A DNA stretch of 14,536 bases, from NCBI GenBank assembly GCA_944390505.1, contig CALXQF010000019.1, forward strand, positions 1 to 14,536. The letters run 5' to 3'. The notes beneath the pieces were generated by a model that had not been told where the DNA came from, ran no database searches, and saw nothing but the letters and a program-made list of their open reading frames with translations. Position 1 is the first letter of the stretch. Each line of letters starts with the position of its first letter. Both the position numbers and the translations under genes were made by a program. Positions 13,589-14,536 of the stretch are shown here, piece by piece. This stretch comes from an uncultured Clostridia bacterium (GTDB lineage: Bacteria; Bacillota; Clostridia; TANB77; CAG-508).

Positions 13589-14536
13589 TCACACCCAATT
13601 ATTTGGATTTAAGTCTATTGTAATTCTAGTATCACCATTTTTGCACAATGGTTGATACTGCTGTAACATTTCACTGATTACTTCTATCATTGCATCATCA
13701 TATTTGCATTTAATAATAATTCGAAATCGATATTGATTTTTTATTTTATCAATTGGTGCTGGCATTCCTTTGTATAATATCATACCCAAATTTTCTTCTA
13801 ATACTCTTTTTTTGAAATAACCATGGATTTGATTTGTCATTTGAAATGCCTGTTTTTGATTTTTAGAAGTAATACCAATTACTATTATATCGCAAAATGG
13901 CGGATATTTCAATTGTTTTCGCATCATGATTTCTGTCTGGTAAAATAATAAATAATCTTGCTTTTTGGCACATTCAATACTGAAGTGGTCTGGTTGATAA
14001 GTTTGTATGATAACATTCCCTTGTAATCCTTCTCTTCCTGCTCTGCCGGCCACTTGCGTTAATAACTGAAATGTTCTTTCTCCTGCTTTAAAATCATCTA
14101 TATTTAAACTACTATCAGCTGCTATTACTCCTACTAAAGTAACATCTGGAAAATGATGTCCTTTTACTACCATTTGTGTTCCAATTAAAATATCAATATG
14201 ATTATTTTTAAATTGGTTCAAAATTTCTTCATGAGAATTTTTCTTGCTAACAGTATCTACATCCATTCGAATAGTGGTTGCTTCTGGAAATAGTAAATGG
14301 ACTTGTTCTTCTAGTTTTTGTGTTCCTGCTCCAAAATATCTAATATTATGTCCGTGACATTCTGGACATTCTTTTACCATGTTTTGCTCATAACCACAAT
14401 AATGGCATTTTAGTTTTTGATTACTAGCATGATAAGTTAGTGTAATATCACAATTTTTACATTTGATAGTATGTCCACAATCTCTACACATCACAAAAGT
14501 AGAAAAACCTCTGCGGTTTAAAAATAAAATGGTCTG
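13589..14536 (-). CDS. priA: Primosomal protein N' (PriA helicase), C-terminal part
   Basis: The reading frame is open to the window edge (upstream residues read QTILFLNRRGFSTFVMCRDC, typical PriA), so this is the last 315 or so residues of a protein usually 730-800 long. The GTG at 14494 is an internal codon, not a start. Eight cysteines in four CxxC pairs (CRDC, CKNC, CHYC, CPEC) form the two zinc sites within the helicase core. These are followed by FGAGTQKLEEQV, RMDVDTVSKK, IGTQMVVKGHHFPDVTLVGV and the arginine-finger motif QVAGRAGR. The protein ends NPNNWV. PriA recognises stalled or repaired forks, unwinds the lagging strand and reloads DnaB. The order priA-def-fmt is common in Firmicutes. 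Confidence 0.97.
   Translation of the reverse strand, partial: QTILFLNRRGFSTFVMCRDCGHTIKCKNCDITLTYHASNQKLKCHYCGYEQNMVKECPECHGHNIRYFGAGTQKLEEQVHLLFPEATTIRMDVDTVSKKNSHEEILNQFKNNHIDILIGTQMVVKGHHFPDVTLVGVIAADSSLNIDDFKAGERTFQLLTQVAGRAGREGLQGNVIIQTYQPDHFSIECAKKQDYLLFYQTEIMMRKQLKYPPFCDIIVIGITSKNQKQAFQMTNQIHGYFKKRVLEENLGMILYKGMPAPIDKIKNQYRFRIIIKCKYDDAMIEVISEMLQQYQPLCKNGDTRITIDLNPNNWV

Noticed and set aside
14492..14494. GTG as a start codon for the PriA fragment
   Set aside because: The frame stays open to the window edge and the upstream residues match the PriA helicase core, so the GTG is internal.

Overview
The window is AT-rich and every supported gene lies on the minus strand, so genes are read from high to low coordinates. 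The very AT-rich coding sequence, strong AGGAGG-type ribosome binding sites, a SleB-type germination hydrolase, formate--tetrahydrofolate ligase and the Asp23/AmaP/DUF2273 gene set all point to a low-GC, probably spore-forming member of the Clostridia (Firmicutes). I cannot name the species.

Right part (14536 to 11943): the C-terminal part of priA (replication restart helicase, cut by the window edge), then def (peptide deformylase) and fmt (methionyl-tRNA formyltransferase), which overlap or nearly touch and form the start and end of the N-formyl-methionine cycle. Between priA and def sits a compound inverted repeat (13479-13586) resembling a REPIN: two copies of a REP-like hairpin in opposite orientation. 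A third copy of the same unit lies between the divergent-PAP2 gene and fhs (7428-7468).

Middle part (11900 to 7470): a good sigma-A promoter drives asp23, amaP and a DUF2273 gene (an envelope-associated Asp23 complex), followed in the same direction by nusB, xseA, a membrane-anchored gene of unknown function, xseB and a divergent-PAP2 membrane protein. asp23-amaP-DUF2273-nusB-xseA-xseB is a recognisable clostridial order. The unknown gene between the two exonuclease VII subunits is the odd one, and folD, which sits between nusB and xseA in Bacillus, is absent.

Left part (7397 to 57): fhs (10-formyl-THF synthesis, with a TTG start), sleB (cortex-lytic hydrolase), then a TetR-family regulator and a two-gene ABC exporter. 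The TetR gene has a perfect-consensus promoter (TTGACA, 17 bp, TATAAT) overlaid by two 13-bp palindromes that together make a 43-bp near-palindrome, so autoregulation is very likely. The exporter subunits carry complementary degenerate ATPase motifs, as in heterodimeric multidrug exporters such as TM287/288, BmrCD and LmrCD. The first subunit also has a large predicted extracellular insert.

No rRNA, tRNA, CRISPR array, transposase gene or convincing intrinsic terminator was found. No gap between genes exceeds 150 bases. Most of the window is ordinary housekeeping sequence. The parts worth a second look are the REP-like elements, the TetR control region, the structured leader before the exporter and the unknown gene between xseA and xseB.
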